Below, piece by piece: positions 9,258 to 16,811 of a stretch of 64,000 nucleotides of DNA. Each line of letters begins with the position of its first letter. The stretch's first letter is position 1. Source of the stretch: Mesoflavibacter sp. (lineage in GTDB: Bacteria > Pseudomonadota > Alphaproteobacteria > UBA8366 > Aestuariispiraceae); the NCBI GenBank assembly GCA_017792345.1, contig CP051228.1:3440148-3504147 (forward strand), written 5' to 3'. Under the pieces are notes generated by a model. It worked only from the letters and a program-made list of their open reading frames with translations. It was not told the DNA's origin and made no database searches. The position numbers were made by a program, and so were the translations under genes.

Positions 9258-10028
9258 ATGACTGTTTCAACCAGTTCGTGCAGCAGGTTTGTGCTTGCAG
9301 CGGTATTAAGCACCGCACTTGTCGCCTGTCAGAACAACCCTGTCCGGGATGTCACGTCGGTGTTTGAAGCCGCGCCGACGGAACCGACACCCGGCCAGAC
9401 CCCGGAACAGTTCCGCCTCGCGCAACTGACCAAGGAATCCGAGGAAATCCGGGGGCAGGCGCTCCTGGCCGGCCTCGGGGTCGGCGTCGTTCTGGCGCTA
9501 ACGATCTGCGACAGCCCGATTTCGGTCTGCGGCGTTGCCGCGACGGCGGGTGGTGCAGCGATCGGTTATGGCGCGGGCATGTATGTCGCCCAGAAAAGTC
9601 AGCTGGCGAAGGAAGAGCAGGACCAGATTTCGGGCTCCATCAGCTCCGCCGAAGCCGCTTTGAACACCTATAAGGAACGCGCCGACGTCGCGCAGGAAGT
9701 CGTGGCGCAGAACCGTGCCGCCGTCCAGGCCATGAACGACACTGCGGCGGCGTCGGATTCCGAACGTGCTTATCGCGTGCAGCAATACAAGAACATGGAA
9801 GGCGATCGTGACCGGATCGAAGCGCTTCAGTCGCAGCTGGAGAACGATCTTCGCTTCATGAATTTGGAGTTGGAAGGCCGGGAGAAGTCGGGCGATACCA
9901 ATCTGGCGGATCTGAAACAGCAGCGTGACGCGCTGCAGCAAGTCAACCAGCAGCTGACCTCGCAACTCAATGCGATGAATGGCCTGATCGAGGACGTTCC
10001 GGACGAAATCCGCAGCGCCGCCGTCTAA
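9258..10028 (+). CDS. Coiled-coil lipoprotein with glycine-rich hydrophobic segment
   Basis: The start is taken at the ATG at 9258 (GGGGAGGGG just upstream) rather than the in-frame ATG at 9234. The N-terminus is a lipoprotein signal with lipobox LVAC (Cys at residue 24), followed by Gln-Asn, so outer-membrane sorting is likely. A Gly/Ala-rich hydrophobic region (about residues 65-107, including two cysteines) resembles glycine-zipper segments. The rest (about 115-245) is a long Gln/Glu/Arg-rich coiled coil. It occupies the place of TagQ, the outer-membrane lipoprotein of the Pseudomonas module, but resembles it only in export class; I see no recognisable family. The second lipoprotein follows after 12 bases. 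Confidence 0.75.
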   Translation: MTVSTSSCSRFVLAAVLSTALVACQNNPVRDVTSVFEAAPTEPTPGQTPEQFRLAQLTKESEEIRGQALLAGLGVGVVLALTICDSPISVCGVAATAGGAAIGYGAGMYVAQKSQLAKEEQDQISGSISSAEAALNTYKERADVAQEVVAQNRAAVQAMNDTAAASDSERAYRVQQYKNMEGDRDRIEALQSQLENDLRFMNLELEGREKSGDTNLADLKQQRDALQQVNQQLTSQLNAMNGLIEDVPDEIRSAAV

Positions 10029-10040
10029 CGGGAGAGACCC

Positions 10041-10622
10041 ATGCCTGATCAGGAGCTCGTAGTCGAAGATTCCGGCCTGGTGCGGCCGCGGATCGCAACA
10101 GTGCTGCTTGCGTTCGGCTGTCTTGTCGCATTGTCCGCGTGCCAGACCACTAAGACCGGCGATCCTTGCGACTATCGCGGCGAAACGCAGGGATTCCTAG
10201 GCGCGACCGGCAGCGTGCTGACCGATCAGTATGAGGCCTGTACGGCCAAACTGATCGCCCAGTTGGAGGAGCTGCAGCTGGCGAATATTCAGGCTAAGCG
10301 CCGGGCGGAACGGTTGGAAGCGCTGGCCGCCGAAAGCGAGGGGGATGTGGCGGATGCCGCCGCGCGGTTGGCCCGCGTCAATCGGGACAGCCAGACGGCG
10401 CTGGACCGCCTGAACGAAATGCGCGCGCGCCAAAACGCAGATCAAGCCAAACTGGATGATCTGCTGTCGCAGCAGCGTGCGCTGGAAGACAAAAAGCGTG
10501 CGCTGAGTGAGGCCGCGCTAAGCACCGACGGGACTGCAGAAAGCCTGCAGGCAGAGATCGCGGCGCTCGAGCAGGAACAAGCCGCCTTGCTGGAGATCAT
10601 CGAAGCCGAGAGCCAGGCCTGA
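10041..10622 (+). CDS. Second coiled-coil lipoprotein
   Basis: The 193-residue product has an unusually long N-terminal extension (about 18 residues, acidic) before a hydrophobic core and lipobox LSAC (Cys at residue 34), so a later start is possible, although the ATG at 10041 has GGGAGAG upstream. After the lipobox, cysteines in the GDPCDYRG and YEACTAK segments could form a disulfide. Residues about 70-190 are a continuous Ala/Glu/Arg/Leu coiled coil. It is unlike its neighbour in detail but shares the plan of lipid anchor plus coiled coil, so the two may pair or bridge the periplasm. Function unknown. Confidence 0.72.
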   Translation: MPDQELVVEDSGLVRPRIATVLLAFGCLVALSACQTTKTGDPCDYRGETQGFLGATGSVLTDQYEACTAKLIAQLEELQLANIQAKRRAERLEALAAESEGDVADAAARLARVNRDSQTALDRLNEMRARQNADQAKLDDLLSQQRALEDKKRALSEAALSTDGTAESLQAEIAALEQEQAALLEIIEAESQA

Positions 10623-10716
10623 TACAGGCCCCTAGGTTTCCGGTACGCGCGTCGGCACGGGGGCCGTCGCCGGATCGGCGAAGTTCTGAACGGGTGCGGC
10701 TGGTTGGGGGGAACAG

Positions 10717-13236
10717 GTGGCGGACCAGCGTATCTGTCGTACGGTAACGGGCGATTTCGAACCGGTTGGACCGGGTGATTCACGGTCCGCGGAATTCCTG
10801 AAATCGGTGCTGGAGCGGGAGCTCGGGCCCGACCATGCGGCCCTCTTCGCGGAGCCTCAAACCGCTGCCAATGGAAAATCGCTGGACTGGCTGACGGATC
10901 GCATGGGCACCGTCCGCGCCTATAACGATCTCTCCGAAGACGAGAAGGCTGTCCTACGGTCCAAACTCAATGCCCGGGTTTCCGACATTCGCGATCTTGT
11001 CGATCGGATGAATGGGTCGGACGGGGCGAATGAACGGCGCGCGGCCGCGGCGCTGTCGCATGCCCTGGACGTGCCGGACCAAGGATGCGTTTTCCGGGTC
11101 GGTGACGAGCCGGTTCTGGTGAATTGGGGATACCGCCGCAGCGGCGACCGCAATACCAAAGGGACCCTGGCACGGTTCATGGCGGAAGGCGGGACGCAGG
11201 ATCCTGTATCGGAGGCCCCGGCCGTCGATCCGCCGCCCGCCAATGGACGCGGCCGATCCGCGCCCGTCCGGTTCCGGCCCGGTGAGGGTGGAACGGTCGT
11301 CGGCCGTGATCCGTCCAGCAGCGATTGCGTCATCTATCATCCCGGCATCGCCGCGCGTCATGCCCGCTATATTCGCAAGGGCTCCGATCTGTTCGTCGAG
11401 GATCTGGGCAGCGGGTCCGGTACATACGTCAATGGTCGGCGGGTGCTGCGCCGGACCAAGGTCGACAGTGGCGACCGGGTCGATATCGGCCCCTATCGGA
11501 TGGATGTCGCGGGCGAGGACGTGGTCGCGGTCGACGCGGCCCATGAATCGTCCCTGCGGCTTGATGGGGTCAGCCGCCAAGTGCGCGTTGCCGGACGGTC
11601 GTCGCCGCTGGTCATTCTGGACGATGTATCGCTGGAGATCGGCGCCGGGGAGTTCGTTTGCATCATCGGGCCGAGCGGATCCGGGAAATCCACATTGATG
11701 GACGCCATGTCCGGGCGGGTCACGCCAACCGGCGGCACGATCACCTTCAACGGGATGGATCTGCACCGGAATTTCGAACATCTGAAATCCGTGATCGCCA
11801 TGGTGCCGCAGCACAATGTTCTGCATGAGGCATTGACCTTGCGGCAGGCCCTGACCTTCACCGCGAAGCTTCGGCTGCCGTCGGATACAAGCCGGAAGGA
11901 ACGCACCCGGATCGTCGAAGAGGCAGCCGCAAGTGTCGGCCTTTCGGAACGCCTTGATACCAAGATCGGCCGGTTGAGCGGCGGTCAGAAGAAACGCTGT
12001 TCCCTGGCAAGCGAGCTTCTGGACCGCCCCGCGCTGTTGTTCCTGGACGAAGTGACCAGCGGATTGGACGAGGAGACCGATCAGGAGGTGATGAGCCTCT
12101 TGAGACGGATGGCGGATGACGGCATGACCATCGTCTGCGTTACGCATACTTTGGCAAATATCGAACCCTATGCCGATAAGCTGATTGTCATGAATGTCGG
12201 CGGCGTGCCGGCTTTCTATGGCCCACCTGGCGATGCTCTGCCCTATTTCGGTGCCCACCGAATGGGGGAGATTTTTCCGCGCCTGGCGGGCGAATCGGCG
12301 GCGGTCTGGCGTGCGCGGTTCGACGAGCAGCAGGCGGCCGTCAGCGGCGCGCAATCGTCACAACAGGCGGCGCGCGCCGAGACCACACCCGCGAAGCCGC
12401 CGTTCAAACCTCTTAAATCCCTGGCGACGACCCTGCGCCAAACGGCGGTTCTGACCCACCGCAATATCCTGCTGCTGGCGTCAGACAGCCGGCTATGGGG
12501 TATGGCGCTGGTTCAGGCATTGTTGATCGGCGCGCTGATCGGTTATGCGTTTACCGATTTCGGCCCGGACGCGACGCTGGTCAATTCGAAGATTGCGATG
12601 CTTTTGCTGATCGGTCTCGCCGGGCTTTGGATCGGGTGCAACAGTTCCGCAAAGGAGATCGTCGGCGATTTGCCGATCTTTCAACGCGAATACGATGTGA
12701 ACCTGTCGTCCGTTGCCTTTGTTCTATCGAAACTGCTGGTGGCCAGTGCGTTTACCATGGCGCAGATGGGGCTCGTCTATGCGCTTGCCGTCGGTCTCAG
12801 CAAGGAAATCCCGGGCGACGATCTTTATCAGTTCGGCTTCTCGCTGGCGGCGGCTTTCGCGGGTTGCGCCATGGGGCTTCTGATTTCCGCCGCAACCAAT
12901 ACCACCGAACAGGCCACGACCGTGGTGCCTTTGGTTCTGGTTCCCCAGTTGATCCTATCCGGCGTGATCGTGCCCAGCCTGCCTGATATCGCGCAGGCCG
13001 CGTCGGAGGTGGCGATGACCAGCTATGTCCTGATCGAGGCGATGAAATCGGTCTATTTCGAGATTGACGGCCCGGTCATGGGTATCGATGCCGATACCGG
13101 ACAACCGATCGAACTGACCGCCCAATCCTACTGGATCGGGGCGCGGATGATTGCGATCCATTGCGCGGTGATGTTGTTGAGCGCATTCGCCATTGTCCGC
13201 CTTCGGCAGCGGGCCCGAACGAAGAAGCGCGGCTGA
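10717..13236 (+). CDS. FHA domain–ABC ATPase–ABC2 membrane fusion (ABCG-type half transporter)
   Basis: The 839-residue protein starts at a GTG preceded by GGGGGGAAC. Residues 1-180 are a helical N-terminal domain plus linker of unknown type. A forkhead-associated domain covers about 189-255 (GRD at 196-198, then SSSDC, GSGTYVNG), predicting phosphothreonine binding. The ABC ATPase has Walker A GPSGSGKS at 318-325, LSGGQ at 420-424 and Walker B ending D444-E445. About six membrane helices (about 590-830) form an ABC-2/ABCG-like exporter domain. FHA–ABCG fusions occur in mycobacteria and cyanobacteria, where phosphorylation controls them. Here it is the last gene of the run containing a PpkA-like vWA protein, which makes phospho-regulation attractive, but no kinase is encoded in the window. 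Confidence 0.88.
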   Translation: MADQRICRTVTGDFEPVGPGDSRSAEFLKSVLERELGPDHAALFAEPQTAANGKSLDWLTDRMGTVRAYNDLSEDEKAVLRSKLNARVSDIRDLVDRMNGSDGANERRAAAALSHALDVPDQGCVFRVGDEPVLVNWGYRRSGDRNTKGTLARFMAEGGTQDPVSEAPAVDPPPANGRGRSAPVRFRPGEGGTVVGRDPSSSDCVIYHPGIAARHARYIRKGSDLFVEDLGSGSGTYVNGRRVLRRTKVDSGDRVDIGPYRMDVAGEDVVAVDAAHESSLRLDGVSRQVRVAGRSSPLVILDDVSLEIGAGEFVCIIGPSGSGKSTLMDAMSGRVTPTGGTITFNGMDLHRNFEHLKSVIAMVPQHNVLHEALTLRQALTFTAKLRLPSDTSRKERTRIVEEAAASVGLSERLDTKIGRLSGGQKKRCSLASELLDRPALLFLDEVTSGLDEETDQEVMSLLRRMADDGMTIVCVTHTLANIEPYADKLIVMNVGGVPAFYGPPGDALPYFGAHRMGEIFPRLAGESAAVWRARFDEQQAAVSGAQSSQQAARAETTPAKPPFKPLKSLATTLRQTAVLTHRNILLLASDSRLWGMALVQALLIGALIGYAFTDFGPDATLVNSKIAMLLLIGLAGLWIGCNSSAKEIVGDLPIFQREYDVNLSSVAFVLSKLLVASAFTMAQMGLVYALAVGLSKEIPGDDLYQFGFSLAAAFAGCAMGLLISAATNTTEQATTVVPLVLVPQLILSGVIVPSLPDIAQAASEVAMTSYVLIEAMKSVYFEIDGPVMGIDADTGQPIELTAQSYWIGARMIAIHCAVMLLSAFAIVRLRQRARTKKRG

Positions 13237-13337
13237 TACCGCCTCGCTGCACCTATTCGGACATTGATAGGGCGTATTCGGAAGGACCTTCGACTGAACC
13301 ATTCCGTTCGTGGTCAGCCAAAGGAAGGCCGGAAACT

Positions 13338-13373
13338 AAAAACCCCGCAACTCACAGAGTTTGCGGGGTTTTT
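13338..13373. terminator. Bidirectional intrinsic terminator
   Basis: A perfect 13-bp inverted repeat (13338-13350 and 13361-13373) encloses a 10-base loop. The GC core CCCCGC is flanked by A-runs on the left and T-runs on the right, so it should terminate both the plus-strand operon ending at 13236 and the minus-strand tRNA gene to its right. Confidence 0.85.
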
Positions 13374-13375
13374 GT

Positions 13376-13452
13376 TGGTCGGAGTGGCTGGATTCGAACC
13401 AACGACCCCTGCCTCCCGAAGACAGTGCTCTACCAGGCTGAGCTACACTCCG
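13376..13452 (-). tRNA. tRNA-Pro (anticodon CGG), CCA encoded
   Basis: Read on the minus strand, the sequence folds as a cloverleaf of 77 bases including an encoded 3' CCA (13376-13378). The acceptor arms CGGAGTG and CACTCCG pair perfectly. The D arm contains AGCTCAGCCTGGTAGAGC, the anticodon loop is TTCGGGA giving anticodon CGG, and the T loop contains GGTTCGAATCC. It decodes the proline codon CCG, which is abundant in this GC-rich genome. The bidirectional terminator lies immediately downstream. Confidence 0.96.
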
Positions 13453-13643
13453 GCTGGATGCGTCGGCTTTTCCGTGAGGGGCGGTCGGGTCCGTCCCTGG
13501 CCGAAGCGGATCGGCTTATAACGTCCTGGATGGCGCGACGCAAGACACGGAATGATCCGGCGACACGGAATTTTTATTTTCCGGCGACCCGGCATAGTCT
13601 GCGGCTGCCCGAAGAGGCAGCAAGAAATAGAAAGAGGTGCGTG

Positions 13644-14201
13644 GTGGCGGATTTCGTAGATGGGGTTATTTCCTTCTGGTTCGATGAACTGAACCGGGAA
13701 GCTTGGTTCGCGGTCGATCCGAAGGTCGACGCGGCGATCCGGGACAGGTTCGGTGCCTTGCGCGACCGGTTGGCTGCGGACCGGGATGCTGCCTTTGCGG
13801 CGGCGGAGACGGCGCGGGGCGCGCTGGCCGTCCTGTTGACGCTGGATCAATTCTCCCGAAACCTCTATCGCGGGCAGGCGGAGGCCTTCGCGGCGGACCC
13901 GTTGGCGCGGGATATCGCGCGCCGGGCCGTGGTGCGTGGCCAGCACCTGGATGCGGATCTGCCGCCCCTGGCCGGGCAGTTCTTCATCCTGCCCTTCGAA
14001 CACAGCGAAAGCCTGGCCGATCAAGACTGGTGCTGCGCCTTCTGTGAGGCGGTCGGGGACGAGATGTTCACCGATTACGCCGAGCGACACCGTGCGATCA
14101 TTCGCCGGTTCGGCCGGTTCCCGCACCGGAACGCCGCGCTGGGCCGCCCGTCGACCGCGGAGGAGACCGCCTTTCTGAAGGAACCGGGTTCGTCCTTCTG
14201 A
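13644..14201 (+). CDS. DUF924 family protein
   Basis: The start is placed at the GTG at 13644, six bases after AAAGAGG; the longer in-frame extension upstream crosses the tRNA and the terminator and is not credible. The 185-residue product begins with VISFWFDE and contains LTLDQFSRNLYRG and LPFEHSES, the signatures of DUF924, an all-helical TPR-like family found across bacteria and in some eukaryotes. Its biochemical role is unknown to me. It stands alone between the tRNA-Pro and the CBS-pair gene, with about 190 bases on either side. Confidence 0.88.
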   Translation: MADFVDGVISFWFDELNREAWFAVDPKVDAAIRDRFGALRDRLAADRDAAFAAAETARGALAVLLTLDQFSRNLYRGQAEAFAADPLARDIARRAVVRGQHLDADLPPLAGQFFILPFEHSESLADQDWCCAFCEAVGDEMFTDYAERHRAIIRRFGRFPHRNAALGRPSTAEETAFLKEPGSSF

Positions 14202-14393
14202 CCGCGCAATTGCTGCGGCGCACACTCATAGGATTGAAATCCGCGCGCAAATCGTCAGATACTTTTGGATAGGTGTTGAATTTACGGCGGTACGCGCCGG
14301 ACTGCGACGCGATTGCCGAGAACCAGAAGGGGTGGGGACCGCCCCCCTACGGTTAGGCCCCCGCGCCCTTCCTAAAAAGAAGGGAACGGAAAG

Positions 14394-14828
14394 ATGAGCG
14401 TCGCCGCCCTGCTGAGTAAGAAACCCAGCGACAAGATCATAACGGTATCCGCGTCGACCTCGATCCGCGAGGCGTCCGAATTGTTGGCCCAGAACAAGAT
14501 CGGGGCGGTGGTCGTGACGGAGGACAAGGACCGCGTTGTCGGCATCCTGTCCGAACGTGACATCGTGCGCGGCCTTGCCGCCCGCGGCGCGTCCGTGATG
14601 ACCCAACGGGTCGCGGATTTGATGACAGCGCCGGTCGAAACCTGCACACCGTCCGACGCCGCCGACGATGTGATGCGGCGGATGAGCGAAGGCCGGTTCC
14701 GCCACATGCCCGTGACCGAAGGTATGAAACTGGTCGGCGTGATCTCAATCGGGGATGTCGTGAAGAACCGCATCAACACGCTGGAGCAGGAAGCCAGCGC
14801 GATGCGCGACTACATCACCACCGGCTAG
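14394..14828 (+). CDS. Stand-alone CBS-domain pair protein
   Basis: The 144-residue protein consists of two CBS motifs (about residues 8-62 and 75-130) with typical elements: SIREASELLAQNKIGAVVV, GILSERDIVRG, VADLMT, MRRMSEGRFRHMPV and GVISIGDVVK. Such small pairs bind adenosine nucleotides (AMP, ATP, SAM or NADH) and act as sensors. A good ribosome-binding site (GGGAACGGAAAG) precedes the ATG. It is convergent with the IclR gene and the two overlap by four bases at their 3' ends. No partner enzyme can be named from the sequence. Confidence 0.9.
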   Translation: MSVAALLSKKPSDKIITVSASTSIREASELLAQNKIGAVVVTEDKDRVVGILSERDIVRGLAARGASVMTQRVADLMTAPVETCTPSDAADDVMRRMSEGRFRHMPVTEGMKLVGVISIGDVVKNRINTLEQEASAMRDYITTG

Positions 14829-15571
14829 GCACCCGCGTCAGCCGACGGCAGGGACACCGATCGGCAAGTCCGGATCAAGGCCCCGATGGCCGGCCCTTTG
14901 GGGTCGATCAAGGCCGGATCGGTCGCGATCAGGGTGATCACCGTTTCTGCTTCCCCCTGCCAATTCAGGACCGGGGCGGCGAGGGCGTAGAGGCCCGGAA
15001 TGAAGTCGCCGCCGACCGACGAATACCCGTCGCGGCGCACCGCCTTCTTCAAATTTTCAATAAGCTTCGAATCGGACTCGCCGATCAGCGGATCGGTCAG
15101 GTTGGCCGGCGCGAAGCCCAGGAAGACCTGGCCCGTCGCCGAATGAACCAACGGCATGACGGTCCCGAGACCGAGGGCGGTTACGATGTGATTGCGCGCG
15201 CGTTCCCATCGGACGATGACCGGGCCGCTGGCCCCCCAGACCGACAGCATGGCGGTACAACCGGTCGCCGCGACCAAGTCCGGCAGAACATCCGCCGTCC
15301 GGTTGACGAAATCCGTCCGGGCCAGGGCCGAAAGGCCCAGTTCCGTCGCAAAGGGGCCGAGGTCGTATCGGCCGGACCGTGCCTTCTGGCTCAGCATTCC
15401 CTGCGCGACCAGGCTGGAGAGGTAGCGATGCAGCTTGCTGGTCGCCATACCGGTCCGGTCGCTGACTTCCTTGAGGGACAGAGGCCCGGAGTCGCGGGCG
15501 AATACTTTCAGGATCGTCATCGCCGTGTCGACCGATCCGATCCCCCGCCGGTCTTCCGCATCCTGAAGCAT
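14825..15571 (-). CDS. IclR-family transcriptional regulator of the aromatic island
   Basis: The 248-residue protein has an N-terminal winged helix (about 12-75, with SLKEVSDRTGMATSKLHRYL) and a C-terminal IclR effector-binding domain (about 80-240). It is divergent from the aryl-CoA hydroxylase gene at 15672, and their 100-bp shared promoter carries two 11-bp direct repeats. IclR proteins commonly control aromatic acid catabolism, sensing the substrate or its CoA thioester. I infer that it controls the 15672-20564 genes, and possibly the transporter, whose upstream region carries a separate palindrome at 20705. Confidence 0.9.
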   Translation of the reverse strand: MLQDAEDRRGIGSVDTAMTILKVFARDSGPLSLKEVSDRTGMATSKLHRYLSSLVAQGMLSQKARSGRYDLGPFATELGLSALARTDFVNRTADVLPDLVAATGCTAMLSVWGASGPVIVRWERARNHIVTALGLGTVMPLVHSATGQVFLGFAPANLTDPLIGESDSKLIENLKKAVRRDGYSSVGGDFIPGLYALAAPVLNWQGEAETVITLIATDPALIDPKGPAIGALIRTCRSVSLPSADAGA

Positions 15572-15603
15572 GTTTCCTCCCCAAATCGGATTCTATAATT
15601 GTC

Positions 15604-15633
15604 TATTGGTGAATGTACTGTATATTGGTGAAT
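15604..15633. promoter_or_regulatory. Putative IclR operator: two direct repeats in the divergent promoter
   Basis: TATTGGTGAAT occurs twice, at 15604-15614 and 15623-15633, a 19-bp period (nearly two helical turns) that would place two regulator dimers on the same face. It lies between the divergent IclR and hydroxylase genes, next to an AT-rich segment (15591-15600) that could be a -10 region. Binding by the IclR protein is inferred from location only. Confidence 0.5.
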
Positions 15634-15671
15634 AAGAAAACGGGCAAACGACCCGAGGGAGGAGCAGGTTC

Positions 15672-16811
15672 ATGCGCATCGCCATCATCGGGGCGGGGCC
15701 GGCGGGATTGTATGCCGGCACATTGCTGCGCCGCCACTTTCCGGACAGCGATATCGAGATCTATGAGCGCAATCCGGAAAACGTCACCTGGGGTTTTGGA
15801 GTCGTGTTCTCAGACACGGCACTGGATTTTCTGCGCGAGGACGATCCCGAGACCCATGCCGCCATCGTGCCGCATATGGAGATGTGGCGCGACCTGACCC
15901 TCGACGTGCTGGGAGAGCGCGTGGCCATCGATGGCGTCGGTTTCGCGGCGGTCGGCCGGCTGCATCTGTTGCAATTGCTGACGGCGCGGGCGCGGGAGGT
16001 CGGGCTGTCCCCGCAATTCGATGCGGATATCGGCGATCTTTCCCGCTTCCAGGACTATGATCTGATCATCGGGGCCGACGGTCTGAACTCCCTTGTCCGG
16101 CAGTCGGATGACTTCGGGGTGGCGCTGGATCACCTCGACAACAAATTCGTCTGGTATGGCACGAAACGCCCCTTTGGGACCCTGACCCAATCCTTCCGTC
16201 AGTCGCGCCATGGCCGATTCAACGCCCATCACTACCGCTACACGCCGGAAATGAGCACTTTCATCGTCGAAACGGATTCCGCGACATGGCGGGCGGCCGG
16301 GTTCGATGGCATGGACGAGCCGGCCGCGCGCGCCGTCTGTGAGGAGATATTCGCCGACGTGCTGGAGGGCGCGCCGCTGGTCGCCAACAATTCCCATTGG
16401 CGGAATTTTCCCAAACTGTGGTGCGAGATTTGGCGCCGGGACAACAAGGTTCTGATCGGCGATGCGTTGCATACGGCCCATTTCTCCATCGGGTCCGGGA
16501 CGCGGCTGGCCATGGAGGATGCGATTGCCCTAGTCCGCGCTTTGAAGGACCATCCGGGGGCGGTGCGCGACGGATTGGCGGCTTATCAGGCAGCCCGACA
16601 ACCGATCGTGAAGAAGATCGTCACCGCCGCCAACCAGAGCGCCGACTGGTATGAGGGCTTCGCTGCGCGGATGGATATGCCGGCCTGGGAATTCGCGGAT
16701 AGCTACATTCGGCGCGCCGGGCGGATCGACGACGACCGCCTGCGCAAACTGGCCCCCGCCTTCATGGCCGGGCTCGACGTCTATCGCGCCAAGCAAGGGG
16801 CAGCAGGATGA
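15672..16811 (+). CDS. FAD-dependent aryl-CoA monooxygenase, salicylyl-CoA 5-hydroxylase-like
   Basis: The 379-residue flavoprotein has an N-terminal dinucleotide-binding motif GAGPAGLYAG (about 7-16), an internal DG-type motif DLIIGADGLNS (about 130-140) and a GDALHTAHFSIGSGTRLAMED segment that binds FAD ribitol. This layout with the early GVVFSD region matches flavin hydroxylases acting on aryl-CoA thioesters: salicylyl-CoA 5-hydroxylase and the N-terminal half of 2-aminobenzoyl-CoA monooxygenase. The next gene, an aryl-CoA ligase, overlaps by four bases (ATGA at 16808), and gentisate dioxygenase follows, so salicylyl-CoA to gentisyl-CoA is the most economical reaction. Anthraniloyl-CoA cannot be excluded. 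GGGAGGAG precedes the start. Confidence 0.83.
   Translation: MRIAIIGAGPAGLYAGTLLRRHFPDSDIEIYERNPENVTWGFGVVFSDTALDFLREDDPETHAAIVPHMEMWRDLTLDVLGERVAIDGVGFAAVGRLHLLQLLTARAREVGLSPQFDADIGDLSRFQDYDLIIGADGLNSLVRQSDDFGVALDHLDNKFVWYGTKRPFGTLTQSFRQSRHGRFNAHHYRYTPEMSTFIVETDSATWRAAGFDGMDEPAARAVCEEIFADVLEGAPLVANNSHWRNFPKLWCEIWRRDNKVLIGDALHTAHFSIGSGTRLAMEDAIALVRALKDHPGAVRDGLAAYQAARQPIVKKIVTAANQSADWYEGFAARMDMPAWEFADSYIRRAGRIDDDRLRKLAPAFMAGLDVYRAKQGAAG

Noticed and set aside
1..13236. A type VI secretion cluster
   Set aside because: No TssB/C, Hcp, VgrG, ClpV, TssJ-M or kinase/phosphatase sequences are present in the window; only accessory-module look-alikes are.
13376..13452. Integration site at the tRNA-Pro
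   Set aside because: No integrase gene, no duplicated tRNA 3' end nearby, and flanking genes look like ordinary chromosome.
13161..13643. Long frames across the tRNA-Pro, including peptides resembling GVAGFEPTTPAS
   Set aside because: These are translations of the tRNA and terminator, a well-known false protein; the real gene of this frame starts at 13644.
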